Origin: Salinibacillus kushneri
GTDB taxonomy: Bacteria; Bacillota; Bacilli; Bacillales; Alkalibacillaceae
Length of the DNA stretch: 64,000 nt
Assembly: GCF_900111405.1 (NCBI RefSeq)
Contig: NZ_FOHJ01000009.1
Location: forward strand, 1-64,000
Reading direction: 5' to 3'
The number at the start of each line of letters is the position of its first letter. Position 1 is the first letter of the stretch. A program made the position numbers and the translations under genes. This document shows, in pieces, positions 9,711-17,850 of this stretch. Below the pieces are notes generated by a model, which searched no databases, was not told the origin of the DNA, and was given only the letters and a program-made list of their open reading frames with translations.

Positions 9711-10040
9711 CACTTTTCTATTATAAGACGATTCTATAAAAATAACAAACGAAGAATGAATTATCTCCTTTAATATACTACTAGGCTGTTTTCGCATAGT
9801 TTGTTGCCCTGCTGAAGGTGAAATACACTACGCTATCCGCCGGTAATCCTCCTCGCTGCGCTTTAGCAAGTGTCAACTCCCAGGTCCAAGCAGACATAAG
9901 CAAAATCCACAGCGTGACAGAATGACATGTCAGGCACGTGAATTCTGCTTATACTGTCGAGCCTAAACAATCGTCCCCTTTTCAGTTCGGAGTCTCACCT
10001 GTCTCACACTTCCCACAGGACAAGGAATGCTTCGGTGTTT
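9711..10040. other. Non-coding stretch between sucC and the 141-residue membrane protein gene
   Basis: I find no credible gene here. The base composition from about 9800 to 10030 is richer in G and C than the flanking intergenic DNA. The centre holds a long imperfect palindrome (9882-9964) of the same architecture as the repeat at 17851-18060. No terminator with a clear T-run is visible, so the palindrome may serve that purpose for the upstream minus-strand genes. Confidence 0.6.
9882..9964. repeat. Dispersed palindromic intergenic repeat, copy A
   Basis: The left arm reads AGGTCCAAGCAGACATAAGC then AAAATCCACAGCGTG. The reverse complement of the right arm reads AGGCTCGACAGTATAAGCAG then AATTCACGTG. 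The two arms match over most of about 33 bases, so the element can fold into one long hairpin. Layout and several words (AGGTC, GACATAAGC, AATCCA, ACGTG) are shared with the copy at 17956-18036. Repeats of this general look are scattered through Bacillaceae genomes; I assign no function. Confidence 0.6.
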
Positions 10041-10466
10041 TTATTGATTTAATTCTTTATATGCAATATATTTAAGGGCTAAGAGTTCATCTTCTGAAAG
10101 CCTGCTTTCAAACTCTTGAACCATTTCAAGTTTTTCATCCTCATTTAGCCCATCTTTAGCCATATTCCCCATTTCGATTAATTCACCAACACTAAACTTT
10201 GAAACCAGATTCTTTGTTGCTTCCTCTTTTGTAGAAAAAGGAAGTACACTTTCATCCACATTTGCACCATCCTGAATGGCCTGCTCCAGTTGAGGATGCT
10301 CACTGATTTGCTGCTCAAATTGATTCAATACCGGGCTTGCTGACAGGTCGTCCATATAAGACTCCATCATTTTTTCTGCTGCTATCTTCGTCCCAAAATG
10401 GTAAATTCCATAGGCCAAAACACCAATTAATATCAGAAATATGAACAATCTGCGTAATATTTTCAT
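10041..10466 (-). CDS. Putative membrane-anchored protein of unknown function
   Basis: I do not recognise this 141-residue protein. Residues about 6-24 (FIFLILIGVLAYGIYHFG) form a single hydrophobic N-terminal segment preceded by Lys and Arg, so it is probably a signal anchor with the rest outside the membrane. The remainder is acidic and helical, with no Cys and no obvious catalytic motif. AAGGAGG precedes the ATG by eight bases, making expression credible. It follows ylqH by about 35 bp on the same strand, in a position that has no counterpart in the B. subtilis order as I recall it. Confidence 0.75.
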   Translation of the reverse strand: MKILRRLFIFLILIGVLAYGIYHFGTKIAAEKMMESYMDDLSASPVLNQFEQQISEHPQLEQAIQDGANVDESVLPFSTKEEATKNLVSKFSVGELIEMGNMAKDGLNEDEKLEMVQEFESRLSEDELLALKYIAYKELNQ

Positions 10467-10500
10467 TTACGTTTCCTCCTTTAAACAATCCTTGTCCGCA

Positions 10501-10797
10501 TTATTCTATTTTATGATGCTCCTGCTCATGACGATCTACGCGATAAATAAATGCAAATACTTCAGCTACAACTTGATACAGATCTTCCGGAATCGTTTCA
10601 TTAATATTTAATGCAGAAAGAAGCTCAACCAGACTTTCATCTTCATGTATAGGTACATCATGGTCTTTTGCCTGAGATAAAATTTTTTCGGCCATTTTTC
10701 CTTTTCCATTAGCTGTCACTTTTGGAGCAGTAGCTTGTTTATCATGGTAAGATAAGGCCACCGCTTGTTTCCGTTTGAATTTGGGCGTTTTGCTCAT
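10501..10797 (-). CDS. ylqH: YlqH, stand-alone FlhB-type C-terminal domain protein
   Basis: The 98-residue protein resembles the cytoplasmic tail of the flagellar export protein FlhB/EscU. It has AVALSYHDK, APKVTANGKGKMAEKI, AKDHDVPIHED and the closing IPEDLYQVVAEVFAFIYRVD. It lacks transmembrane helices. The position of the self-cleaving NPTH motif is occupied by KRKQ, so autocleavage is not expected. Its ATG overlaps the ylqG stop by four bases (ATGA), implying coupled translation and joint function. The real role is unknown. Confidence 0.85.
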   Translation of the reverse strand: MSKTPKFKRKQAVALSYHDKQATAPKVTANGKGKMAEKILSQAKDHDVPIHEDESLVELLSALNINETIPEDLYQVVAEVFAFIYRVDRHEQEHHKIE

Positions 10798-12407
10798 ATT
10801 TTAACATCCAATCCTTTCTCCTGATTATAGGCCGGTGCCATTCGAGGCGTACCCTGATAACCAGTGTTTTTCTCAAAATCCTTAATTTGAATAGACGTTA
10901 GTGGAAAATGCAATTCACCTAAATTCTCCCTTAAAGCAGGCTCCAATAATTTTACGATGGGTTGAAGGATTTTGGGATTTTGATTATATATCGTTAGCGA
11001 AATTTGTTTGTTCTGTACATTCATATCAATCACGGTTTCATTTAATTGATGCAGCTGTAAATAAAACATGACCCGACAATAATCGGTATTCAACTCGTTA
11101 TTATCCTTCTTTTTGCCCTCAAAATCCATAAAAAAATCATCATGTAAGCCAAATGTTTCACCTGGTAGTTGTACACTAAACTGTGCCCATTCATTATGAT
11201 CATTTGCCTGTAGCTGCATTCCTGAAAACACCTGTAACAGCTGTTGGATAGGCTGTTTATAAGCCGCTTTTCCATCCGCCTGGCTGTTTACGATTTTCAG
11301 GAGGTCTGTCAATGATGTATAACTGTCTGCAGGAAGATTAGTATTCATACCGGAAGTACTGCTCATAAGAGTAGTAAATCCTTTTAGCTTAATCGAAATT
11401 TTCTCTGATTCAGCAAACAATGGAGTGTTTGCCGCACCCTGAAGCAGCCAAAAAGAAAGGGCTCGCTGCATTTGTGAATGACCTTTAGCAGTCGGTTCAT
11501 TCCATACTTGCTTTATAGCTTGATAGAATTCATCCATAGATTCAAAAGGAAGAGGAGAGTTTTTTAAGGATATATGTTTTTGTTGAAGGTCGGTAAATGC
11601 CTGATTTAAATTCACTTTGTTTTCTTTGACCCAACTTGACCAATCACTTTGCCACTTACTAAAAGTTATATCCTTATCTAGAAGTCCTGACCTTTTTAGC
11701 AGATTAAAGGTTTGAAACGATCCCTTTTGTATATCCGTTAAACTATAGGCAGCAACGTCTTTGGTAGTAAACTCTCTTCCGTTTGATTGGAATAATCGTA
11801 AGATATTCTGGAGCTGTATGGTTTCGTTTGAATGAGTGGATGGCAGGGACTGTATCAAAGTATTTGCTGTTTTGGATAAAGATATAGGACGGAACAATCG
11901 AGCATAAGTTATATCAAAAACTTTTTTTGTCATGGGGAGATTTCTTTGCATCATTTCCAATAAGACCATCCTGGATTCTTCAAACGAAGAACCTCTCTCC
12001 AATAGTGAAAACGCCTGTGTTAATCGTTGTTTTTGAAAAGGCAGCTGATGATCCAATAGAAAAGAAAGGAACGCATGTTGATTTTTGGTTCCTTTCACAC
12101 CCATTTCCTGTAATAAAATGGATGCTGATTCTTTTTGGTTTTTTACAGGTTTGTCACTCACAACTTGAAGTTTGACAAAGGGGAAGGCTTGTTTTACCTG
12201 AAATACGTAACGTTTATTGGCCTTAAGTAAATGTTCCAATTGTGCAACAAGCCTCTGTCCACCCATTTGTATCATAGCTTTATTCTGAGGCAGAAATTTT
12301 TGCACTTTTCCCGTTACAATCTGCCCCTCTTTAAACGATCGTGTTGTATGTTGATTCGATTTTATCCGGACTGCTTGTAAAGCTTTTGTAATCCCGTTCT
12401 TTTGCAC
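10794..12407 (-). CDS. ylqG: YlqG, large protein with FliK-like C-terminal region
   Basis: The 537-residue soluble protein has no signal peptide. The N-terminus has a small OB-like segment (EGQIVTGKVQKFLPQNKAMI). The middle is Gln/Ser-rich and helical. The last ~130 residues (FSVQLPGETFGLHDDFFMDF through the MNVQNKQISLTIYNQNP region) resemble the hook-length-control domain of FliK. In flagellar export FliK acts on the FlhB tail, and the next gene is an isolated FlhB-like tail, which supports this reading. The start is GTG with a GGAGAG upstream. Function is not established. Confidence 0.75.
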   Translation of the reverse strand: MQKNGITKALQAVRIKSNQHTTRSFKEGQIVTGKVQKFLPQNKAMIQMGGQRLVAQLEHLLKANKRYVFQVKQAFPFVKLQVVSDKPVKNQKESASILLQEMGVKGTKNQHAFLSFLLDHQLPFQKQRLTQAFSLLERGSSFEESRMVLLEMMQRNLPMTKKVFDITYARLFRPISLSKTANTLIQSLPSTHSNETIQLQNILRLFQSNGREFTTKDVAAYSLTDIQKGSFQTFNLLKRSGLLDKDITFSKWQSDWSSWVKENKVNLNQAFTDLQQKHISLKNSPLPFESMDEFYQAIKQVWNEPTAKGHSQMQRALSFWLLQGAANTPLFAESEKISIKLKGFTTLMSSTSGMNTNLPADSYTSLTDLLKIVNSQADGKAAYKQPIQQLLQVFSGMQLQANDHNEWAQFSVQLPGETFGLHDDFFMDFEGKKKDNNELNTDYCRVMFYLQLHQLNETVIDMNVQNKQISLTIYNQNPKILQPIVKLLEPALRENLGELHFPLTSIQIKDFEKNTGYQGTPRMAPAYNQEKGLDVKI

Positions 12408-12430
12408 CCCAACTCTCTCCCTCTAAGTCT

Positions 12431-13207
12431 CTATGACTTCATAGCTTCTTTAACCGGAGTAAATGATCTCCTGTGAAAAGGTGTAGGTCCGTTTTGCTTT
12501 AGTGCTTCCAGATGCACTTTCGTTCCATACCCCATGTTCGATGCAAATTGATAGGAAGGGTATTCACGATCAATATCCTTCATCATACGGTCTCGAGTAA
12601 CCTTGGCTAAAACACTCGCAGCTGCAATGGAAACCGATTTTTGATCCCCTTTAACAAGGGATTCCTGATGGACCGGTAACTCTGGTAATTTTACTGCATC
12701 GATTAATAAATATTGTGGATCATTCTTTATGTCCATCACGGCTTTTTTCATTGCTAATTTCGTTGCTTGATAGATATTGATTTGATCTATGGTTTGAGAA
12801 TCTACAATTCCTATACCAAAACCGACGGCCTTTTCTTTAATTTCATCAAAAAATCTTTCTCTGGTCGACTCAGGTAATTTTTTTGAATCATCGAGTCCTT
12901 CGATATAAAATGATTCATCAATTATAACTGCACCAGCTACAACGGGGCCTGCCAGGGGTCCCCTTCCAGCTTCATCAATTCCTGCGATATATGTATATCC
13001 CTTATTCCACAAATTCTTCTCCCATATGAGCATGTGCTCAAATTGGTCTTTTTGCTGCTGCTTTTCTTTATCCTTTTTCTTTTGTTTACTCACTAAGTCC
13101 TGTACGCCTTTTCGATTATCTTTTTGATACGCCTCCCATTCTGAGGGAGAATAGGTATCTGTTGCTAGTTTTTCTCGTATTTCCTTTATCGTTTCTTTCT
13201 TCGTCAT
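12431..13207 (-). CDS. rnhB: Ribonuclease HII
   Basis: RNase HII removes RNA from RNA-DNA hybrids and single ribonucleotides from DNA. The 258-residue protein has the family signature GIDEAGRGPLAGPVVAGAVI near residue 77, with the catalytic Asp-Glu pair. Further conserved Asp residues are in LLIDAVKLPE and in SVLAKVTRDRMM. The Lys-rich N-terminal ~65 residues (KQKKKDKEKQQQ) are an extension common in Bacillaceae RnhB. It lies between rbgA and ylqG. Confidence 0.96.
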   Translation of the reverse strand: MTKKETIKEIREKLATDTYSPSEWEAYQKDNRKGVQDLVSKQKKKDKEKQQQKDQFEHMLIWEKNLWNKGYTYIAGIDEAGRGPLAGPVVAGAVIIDESFYIEGLDDSKKLPESTRERFFDEIKEKAVGFGIGIVDSQTIDQINIYQATKLAMKKAVMDIKNDPQYLLIDAVKLPELPVHQESLVKGDQKSVSIAAASVLAKVTRDRMMKDIDREYPSYQFASNMGYGTKVHLEALKQNGPTPFHRRSFTPVKEAMKS

Positions 13208-13273
13208 CTTTCTCCTCCATTATTTATTCTCTATATCGGCACTACTAAGGGTAATATAAAGGGGATTTTCATT

Positions 13274-14119
13274 TTAGTCAGGACGATCAAACGAAATAAG
13301 CCCTAATTTGCCAATGCGCAAATCACGAATAATAACATCAGCTGTTTTTTCATAATCAATCATACCACCACTGGCTAAACAGCCACGTTTCTTCCCAATT
13401 TCATCAAACCATGTGATAATATCTTCTTCTTCCAAATCAATACCATATCGATCTCTAAGCTTATTTGGGTAATGCTGCTTTAAAAATGTAAGGACAAATA
13501 CAGCTATGTCATCCAAATGCAATAATTGATCCTTAATAGTCCCTATTGCCGCTAATTTATATCCTACTGCCTCGTCTTCAAACTTCGGCCATAAAATACC
13601 TGGTGTATCAAGTAGTTCAAAATCTTTCTTCACTTTAATCCAGGACTGGGCTTTCGTAACTCCGGGCCGGTCCCCTGTTTGAGCTATTTTTTTGTTTACA
13701 AGTCGGTTAATAAGGGTAGACTTTCCAACGTTTGGAATACCGACAATCATAGCTCTGATTGGCCTTGGTTTTACTCCTTTTTGCATTAGACGTTCTAATT
13801 TTTTCTCACCTAATCCCTTAGCCTTTTTGATTAACTCCTGTATATCCTTTTGCTCTTGTACATTTACAGTTAAATTAGGAATACCCTTCCTGTCTAAGTA
13901 AGATTGCCATTCCTTTGTTATTTCCGGGTCAGCAAGATCTTTTTTCATTAGTAATACAAGTTTTTCCTTTTCTCCTAATACACCCTGTAACATAGGATTT
14001 TGTGAGGAAAGGGGAACTCTCGCATCTACAAGCTCAATAACGAAATCCACAAGCTTTAGTTTTTCTTCTACTTCTCTCTTTGCTTTTGCCATATGTCCGG
14101 GAAACCATTGTATAGTCAT
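13274..14119 (-). CDS. rbgA: Ribosome biogenesis GTPase RbgA (YlqF)
   Basis: RbgA promotes a late step of 50S subunit assembly. The 281-residue protein is a circularly permuted GTPase: the G4-type LLMKKDLAD comes first, then G1 VGIPNVGKSTLINRL, the G2 Thr in DRPGVTKAQ and G3 LLDTPGILWP. A C-terminal RNA-binding helical domain follows. The N-terminus QWFPGHMAKAKRE is the family hallmark with a catalytic-type His. AGGTGAT precedes the ATG, and it follows lepB by 13 bp. Confidence 0.97.
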   Translation of the reverse strand: MTIQWFPGHMAKAKREVEEKLKLVDFVIELVDARVPLSSQNPMLQGVLGEKEKLVLLMKKDLADPEITKEWQSYLDRKGIPNLTVNVQEQKDIQELIKKAKGLGEKKLERLMQKGVKPRPIRAMIVGIPNVGKSTLINRLVNKKIAQTGDRPGVTKAQSWIKVKKDFELLDTPGILWPKFEDEAVGYKLAAIGTIKDQLLHLDDIAVFVLTFLKQHYPNKLRDRYGIDLEEEDIITWFDEIGKKRGCLASGGMIDYEKTADVIIRDLRIGKLGLISFDRPD

Positions 14120-14132
14120 ATTATCACCTACT

Positions 14133-14690
14133 TTATGTTGTCAATCCGAAATGGGGTAATGGCCAATAAATCAATTGTGCCTCTCCTACAATTTGATCTA
14201 TGGGAATTAAACCAATCATTCGACTATCTGTAGAATTCGTGCGGTTATCACCTAGGACTAATACATAACCCTCTGGTATTTTTTCATATCCTCCAGGCAT
14301 GTTCTCTAATGTAAAGTCATGTGTATAGTGACTTCCTGCTGGTAAACTGGTCACTCTTTCTCGTATAAATGGTTCTGCAACGGGTGTACCATCTACATAT
14401 AAAATTTCATTTTGATAGGATATATGTTCACCTGGTAAGCCGATGACTCGTTTAATATAATCACGCTTTTGTGTAGCGTGAAACACGACAATATCAAAAC
14501 GTTCTGGCTGACCAATCGTATAATTTAATTTATTTACAATGAGATGATCACCGTTTTCCAGTGTAGGAAGCATGGAAGGACCATCTACAATAATTGGCGT
14601 AAACAAAAATGTTCGAATTCCTAATGCAAGAATTGCTGATATTACAATCACTTTTATCCAGCTTAGCCATTCCCTATTTTTTGCAGCCAT
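14133..14690 (-). CDS. lepB: Type I signal peptidase
   Basis: It removes signal peptides from exported proteins at the outer face of the membrane. The 185-residue protein has one N-terminal transmembrane segment (about residues 11-31). The catalytic Ser39 lies in VDGPSMLPTL and Lys80 in RDYIKRVIGLPGE, followed by the C-terminal signature VLGDNRTNSTDSR. The size and single membrane anchor match Bacillus Sip-type enzymes. GGAGG lies seven bases before the ATG. It lies between rplS and rbgA, behind the rplS terminator. Confidence 0.96.
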   Translation of the reverse strand: MAAKNREWLSWIKVIVISAILALGIRTFLFTPIIVDGPSMLPTLENGDHLIVNKLNYTIGQPERFDIVVFHATQKRDYIKRVIGLPGEHISYQNEILYVDGTPVAEPFIRERVTSLPAGSHYTHDFTLENMPGGYEKIPEGYVLVLGDNRTNSTDSRMIGLIPIDQIVGEAQLIYWPLPHFGLTT

Positions 14691-14818
14691 ATCATTACCT
14701 CCGAGCTTGTGTGCAGCAAAAATTACCTATTTTATTTCGATTTATTATTTTTACATCGTCTAAAGTAAAAACTTCAGTATGTTCAACAAGTAATCTAAAA
14801 CACAATATGTTTATATAA

Positions 14819-14854
14819 TAGAAAAAGGAGCCTGACCATGCAAGCTCCTTTTCC
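14819..14854 (-). terminator. Rho-independent terminator after rplS
   Basis: Minus-strand AAAAGGAGC pairs with GCTCCTTTT around a 12-base loop and runs directly into TTTTTCTATTAT. It lies about 35 bp beyond the rplS stop. Confidence 0.85.
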
Positions 14855-14887
14855 ATGTAACCTAAAGCATACACTGCTTTAATTGGT

Positions 14888-15232
14888 TTATCGAATTTCT
14901 TTAATACGGGCTGCTTTACCACGTAATTCGCGTAGGTAATAAAGCTTCGCACGACGAACTTTACCACGGCGGGATACTTCAATCTTATCAATACGTGGTG
15001 AATGTACTGGGAACGTACGCTCAATACCTACACCATAAGAGATTTTACGTACGGTGAAGGTTTCACTTATACCGCCTCCACGGCGCTTAAGTACAACACC
15101 TTCAAACACCTGAATACGTTCACGGTTACCTTCAACTACCTTCACGTGAACCTTTACCGTATCACCAGGACGAAAATCCGGATGGTCTGTTCGTAATTGA
15201 TCTTTTGTAACTTGTTCAATAATGTTTTGCAC
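14888..15232 (-). CDS. rplS: 50S ribosomal protein L19
   Basis: L19 sits at the interface between 50S and 30S subunits. The 114-residue protein carries the family core [37 protein letters not shown] and the C-terminal [18 protein letters not shown]. The start is GTG, with AAGGAG nine bases upstream. It has its own promoter and a structured leader between it and trmD, as in other Bacillaceae. Confidence 0.98.
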   Translation of the reverse strand: MQNIIEQVTKDQLRTDHPDFRPGDTVKVHVKVVEGNRERIQVFEGVVLKRRGGGISETFTVRKISYGVGIERTFPVHSPRIDKIEVSRRGKVRRAKLYYLRELRGKAARIKEIR

Positions 15233-15328
15233 AAGTCTTCACTCCTTCCAACTAACACTCTTGCCTAAAATTGTCGACAGCGGAGTATCGTTTTTATCTG
15301 CTCAAGCAAACTCTTAAGCACAACAATT
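15233..15328 (-). ncRNA. Candidate ribosomal-protein L19 leader RNA
   Basis: This is the 5' untranslated region of rplS. In the RNA sense it contains a short hairpin GCTTGAGC, then ACGATACTCCGCTGTCG, with GAGT able to pair with ACTC. L19 leader RNAs upstream of rplS are known in Bacillales and are thought to bind L19. I make the match from position and these blocks, not from a covariance search. Confidence 0.5.
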
Positions 15329-15357
15329 AATATATCATAGAGACCCATTCAATGCAA
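15329..15357 (-). promoter_or_regulatory. Predicted sigma-A promoter for rplS
   Basis: Minus-strand TTGCAT (15352-15357), a 17-base spacer and TATATT (15329-15334), immediately downstream of the trmD stop codon. Confidence 0.65.
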
Positions 15358-15359
15358 GA

Positions 15360-16094
15360 TTATTTGTCCATCTTCCACTCTTTCAGCCATTGTTTCTCTT
15401 TCTCTGTTAAAGAGGCATTCTCAATTAAATCTGGTCTTCGTTCATAGGTTCTTCTTAAGGATTCTTTTTGTCGCCATTCATCAATTTTTTTATGATCACC
15501 AGACAAAATCACTTCCGGCACTTTTAATCCTCGAAAATCACGGGGACGAGTGTAGTGTGGATGCTCCAGTAATCCTGTAGAAAAGGAATCCTGTACAGCT
15601 GAATGGTCATTACCAAGTACACCTGGTAATAATCTAACGACACTATCTGTCACGACCATTGCACCCAGCTCACCACCGGTTAAAACATAATCTCCTATGG
15701 AAATTTCATCGGTGACTAAATGAGAGCGAATCCGTTCATCATACCCTTCATAATGACCGCATATCATGATTAAATGATCTTCCTGAGATAATTCTTCCGC
15801 TTTTTGCTGTGTATAGGGTTCCCCCTGTGGGCACATCAGAATCACACGAGAAGAAGATTTACTTTTCGTTTTTAAATCTTCTACAGCATCGAACAAGGGC
15901 TGTGGTGATAAAACCATGCCAGCTCCACCCCCATATGGGTAATCATCGACCTTTTGATGTTTATTCTCTGTATAGGAACGGAAATTAATCGTATCATACT
16001 GAACGGCCTTTATATCACTTGCTCTTTTTAAAATGGAGGAATTCAATACACCATTAAACATTTCAGGAAATAGCGTTAATATATCAATCTGCAT
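15360..16094 (-). CDS. trmD: tRNA (guanine-37-N1)-methyltransferase TrmD
   Basis: TrmD methylates G37 next to the anticodon and prevents frameshifting. The 244-residue protein has the SPOUT trefoil-knot motifs [13 protein letters not shown] and [17 protein letters not shown], and the conserved [11 protein letters not shown]. The ATG at 16094 shares one base with the rimM stop (TGATG). A TTG one codon earlier (16097) has better spacing from GGAGGG and is a possible alternative start. The first residues [13 protein letters not shown] match the family N-terminus. Confidence 0.96.
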   Translation of the reverse strand: MQIDILTLFPEMFNGVLNSSILKRASDIKAVQYDTINFRSYTENKHQKVDDYPYGGGAGMVLSPQPLFDAVEDLKTKSKSSSRVILMCPQGEPYTQQKAEELSQEDHLIMICGHYEGYDERIRSHLVTDEISIGDYVLTGGELGAMVVTDSVVRLLPGVLGNDHSAVQDSFSTGLLEHPHYTRPRDFRGLKVPEVILSGDHKKIDEWRQKESLRRTYERRPDLIENASLTEKEKQWLKEWKMDK

Positions 16095-16606
16095 CAATCT
16101 AATAAACCCTCCATTGGATCGATTATTATCCGTTTATTTTCTACATCCACTTGCTTTACAATATCTTCAATGTAAGGAATAAGGACATCCTTTTGACCAC
16201 CCTGTTTTACTACCCATATATCATTTGCACCTGGTGATAAGATCTCTTTCACGATACCAATTTCTTCTCCTGCATCAGTCTCTACTGCACAATCAATAAT
16301 TTCATGATAATAATATTCCCCATCATCCAGTGTCTTCAGTTGATCTTCTGAAATTTTAAGCATACCCTCTTTTAATGGCTCCACATCATTGATAGATGAG
16401 TATCCATGAAAATGTAGTAAATGAAAATTTTTATGTATACGATGTCCATCCACTTCAAGTGGAATGATATCCGATTCATCACTTGATACCCAAAAAAGCT
16501 TTGAACCAGGCTCCAGCCGTTCATCAAAATCTGTAATTTTTATAACTTTAACTTCTCCTTTAATTCCATGAGTATTTACTATTTTTCCGACATTAAACAT
16601 TTCCAT
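16094..16606 (-). CDS. rimM: 16S rRNA processing protein RimM
   Basis: RimM assists maturation of the 30S head domain with protein S19. The 170-residue protein has the N-terminal beta-barrel ([18 protein letters not shown]) and the C-terminal PRC-barrel ([16 protein letters not shown] and [15 protein letters not shown]). The start at 16606 is preferred because GGTGAT lies six bases upstream. The longest frame starts at a GTG at 16624, inside the apparent ribosome-binding region. Translation is coupled to trmD. Confidence 0.94.
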   Translation of the reverse strand: MEMFNVGKIVNTHGIKGEVKVIKITDFDERLEPGSKLFWVSSDESDIIPLEVDGHRIHKNFHLLHFHGYSSINDVEPLKEGMLKISEDQLKTLDDGEYYYHEIIDCAVETDAGEEIGIVKEILSPGANDIWVVKQGGQKDVLIPYIEDIVKQVDVENKRIIIDPMEGLLD

Positions 16607-16630
16607 ACTTACATCACCCATCACCTAGTT

Positions 16631-17017
16631 TTAGTCCATTCGAATAACCGTACCGTCTTTAATGGTAATGGAACGTTCACCCATGACTTCTGACCAGTTA
16701 TCCCCAACTGAAATGTCTACGATTTCATCCACTTCACTTTCTGTGATTTCACTGCCTATGGGTAAAATGTCCAGTTGCTCAAGCTGATATTCAATCCATT
16801 TCATTTTATTTTGTCGCCGATCAATTTCTTTTTGAAATCTAGTATTTACATCCTGAGAGGATATACCTTTTTTGGATTGCAGCTTACGTTTTTCAAATTG
16901 AAGCTGATGACACTCGTTTTCAAGCTGCGCCATTTGCTGCTGAAACTTAGATTCGAGGCGCTCCTTACTTTTTTCGGTAATCACCTGTTTAACTGCCGTT
17001 TTTCGAATAATTTTCAC
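16631..17017 (-). CDS. ylqD: YlqD family protein, coiled coil
   Basis: The 128-residue protein belongs to the YlqD family, found between khpA and rimM in Bacillaceae; its function is unknown. Residues about 15-85 are highly charged and form a predicted coiled coil (SKERLESKFQQQMAQLENE and onward). The last 40 residues form a small acidic beta-rich domain (EVDEIVDISVGDNWSEVMGE). The start is GTG with GGAGG nine bases upstream. That GGAGG can pair with a CCTC just before the start codon, a possible weak block on initiation. Confidence 0.85.
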   Translation of the reverse strand: MKIIRKTAVKQVITEKSKERLESKFQQQMAQLENECHQLQFEKRKLQSKKGISSQDVNTRFQKEIDRRQNKMKWIEYQLEQLDILPIGSEITESEVDEIVDISVGDNWSEVMGERSITIKDGTVIRMD

Positions 17018-17176
17018 GAGGAAAAACCTCCATTTAATAAAAGAAACACCATGTCTTAAATCAAACTTTATGCGTAACCTTTAACAATCCACTTATAGTT
17101 CATTAAAGAATCCGTAGGCCATCCAGGTATTGACGGAAAGGATTATTGTCAGTTAACGCGTGTAAAAACAGCCATT

Positions 17177-17215
17177 AGTAAAAACAGGGAAAGGATATGT
17201 CCCCCTTCCCTGTTG
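17177..17215 (-). terminator. Rho-independent terminator after khpA
   Basis: Minus-strand AACAGGGAAGGGG pairs with CCTTTCCCTGTT and is followed by TTTAC. It begins two bases beyond the khpA stop codon, so rpsP-khpA can be an independent transcript from ylqD onward. Confidence 0.75.
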
Positions 17216-17216
17216 A

Positions 17217-17444
17217 TTACATAATATCTAAATATAATTTTTTATCCCGATTCGATCCAGCTGCATAAACGACCGTTCGAATAGCTTTTGCAATACGTCC
17301 ATTTTTGCCAATTACTTTACCAACATCCTGTTCATGTACAGTCAAATGATACCGAATTTTTTCTTCCGTTTCCTCTTCGGTCACCACGACTTCTTCAGGA
17401 TAATCAACAAGAGGACGAACAATTGTTTCAATTAAGGCTTTCAT
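17217..17444 (-). CDS. khpA: KH-domain RNA-binding protein KhpA
   Basis: KhpA is a small RNA-binding protein that partners KhpB (Jag) and affects cell wall growth in several Firmicutes. The 75-residue protein is essentially one type-II KH domain, with the binding loop VGKVIGKNGRIAKAIRTV around residues 41-58. Its Shine-Dalgarno is weak (AGTGTGAT) and it starts 14 bp after rpsP, so expression probably relies on coupling to rpsP. Confidence 0.94.
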   Translation of the reverse strand: MKALIETIVRPLVDYPEEVVVTEEETEEKIRYHLTVHEQDVGKVIGKNGRIAKAIRTVVYAAGSNRDKKLYLDIM

Positions 17445-17458
17445 GATATCACACTACT

Positions 17459-17731
17459 TTATTTTTGGTTTTTAGCTTCGTGAAACTTCTTCATGATGCC
17501 TTGTTCTGAAAATAGATTGCGAACTGTGTCACTTGGCTTTGCACCTTTTTGCATCCAGTCTAGTGCTTTTTCTTCATCTAAATCAACTTTTGCTGGTTCA
17601 ACAACTGGATTATATGTTCCAATTTGCTCAATAAAACGTCCGTCGCGAGGAGAACGTGAATCTGCAACTACTACACGATAAAATGGATTTCTCTTTGAAC
17701 CCATTCTTCTTAGGCGAATTTTTACTGCCAT
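17459..17731 (-). CDS. rpsP: 30S ribosomal protein S16
   Basis: S16 is needed for 30S assembly. The 90-residue protein starts [13 protein letters not shown], the universal S16 N-terminus, followed by [19 protein letters not shown] and the GTYNPV turn. The start at 17731 has GGAGG eight bases upstream; five further upstream codons in the open frame overlap that site and are rejected. It is first in the rpsP-khpA unit with a strong promoter. Confidence 0.98.
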   Translation of the reverse strand: MAVKIRLRRMGSKRNPFYRVVVADSRSPRDGRFIEQIGTYNPVVEPAKVDLDEEKALDWMQKGAKPSDTVRNLFSEQGIMKKFHEAKNQK

Positions 17732-17770
17732 GTTTTGCACCTCCAAAATAATTATCTAACACAAGTTTAG

Positions 17771-17799
17771 ATTGTAGCAGATATTTTATTAGCTGTAAA
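17771..17799 (-). promoter_or_regulatory. Predicted sigma-A promoter for rpsP
   Basis: Minus-strand TTTACA (17794-17799), exact 17-base spacer and TACAAT (17771-17776), about 40 bases before the rpsP start. Confidence 0.7.
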
Positions 17800-17850
17800 G
17801 TATATTTACATTACAATTCAAATTTCATAAAGGTAGCTTACTTAAGCGGT

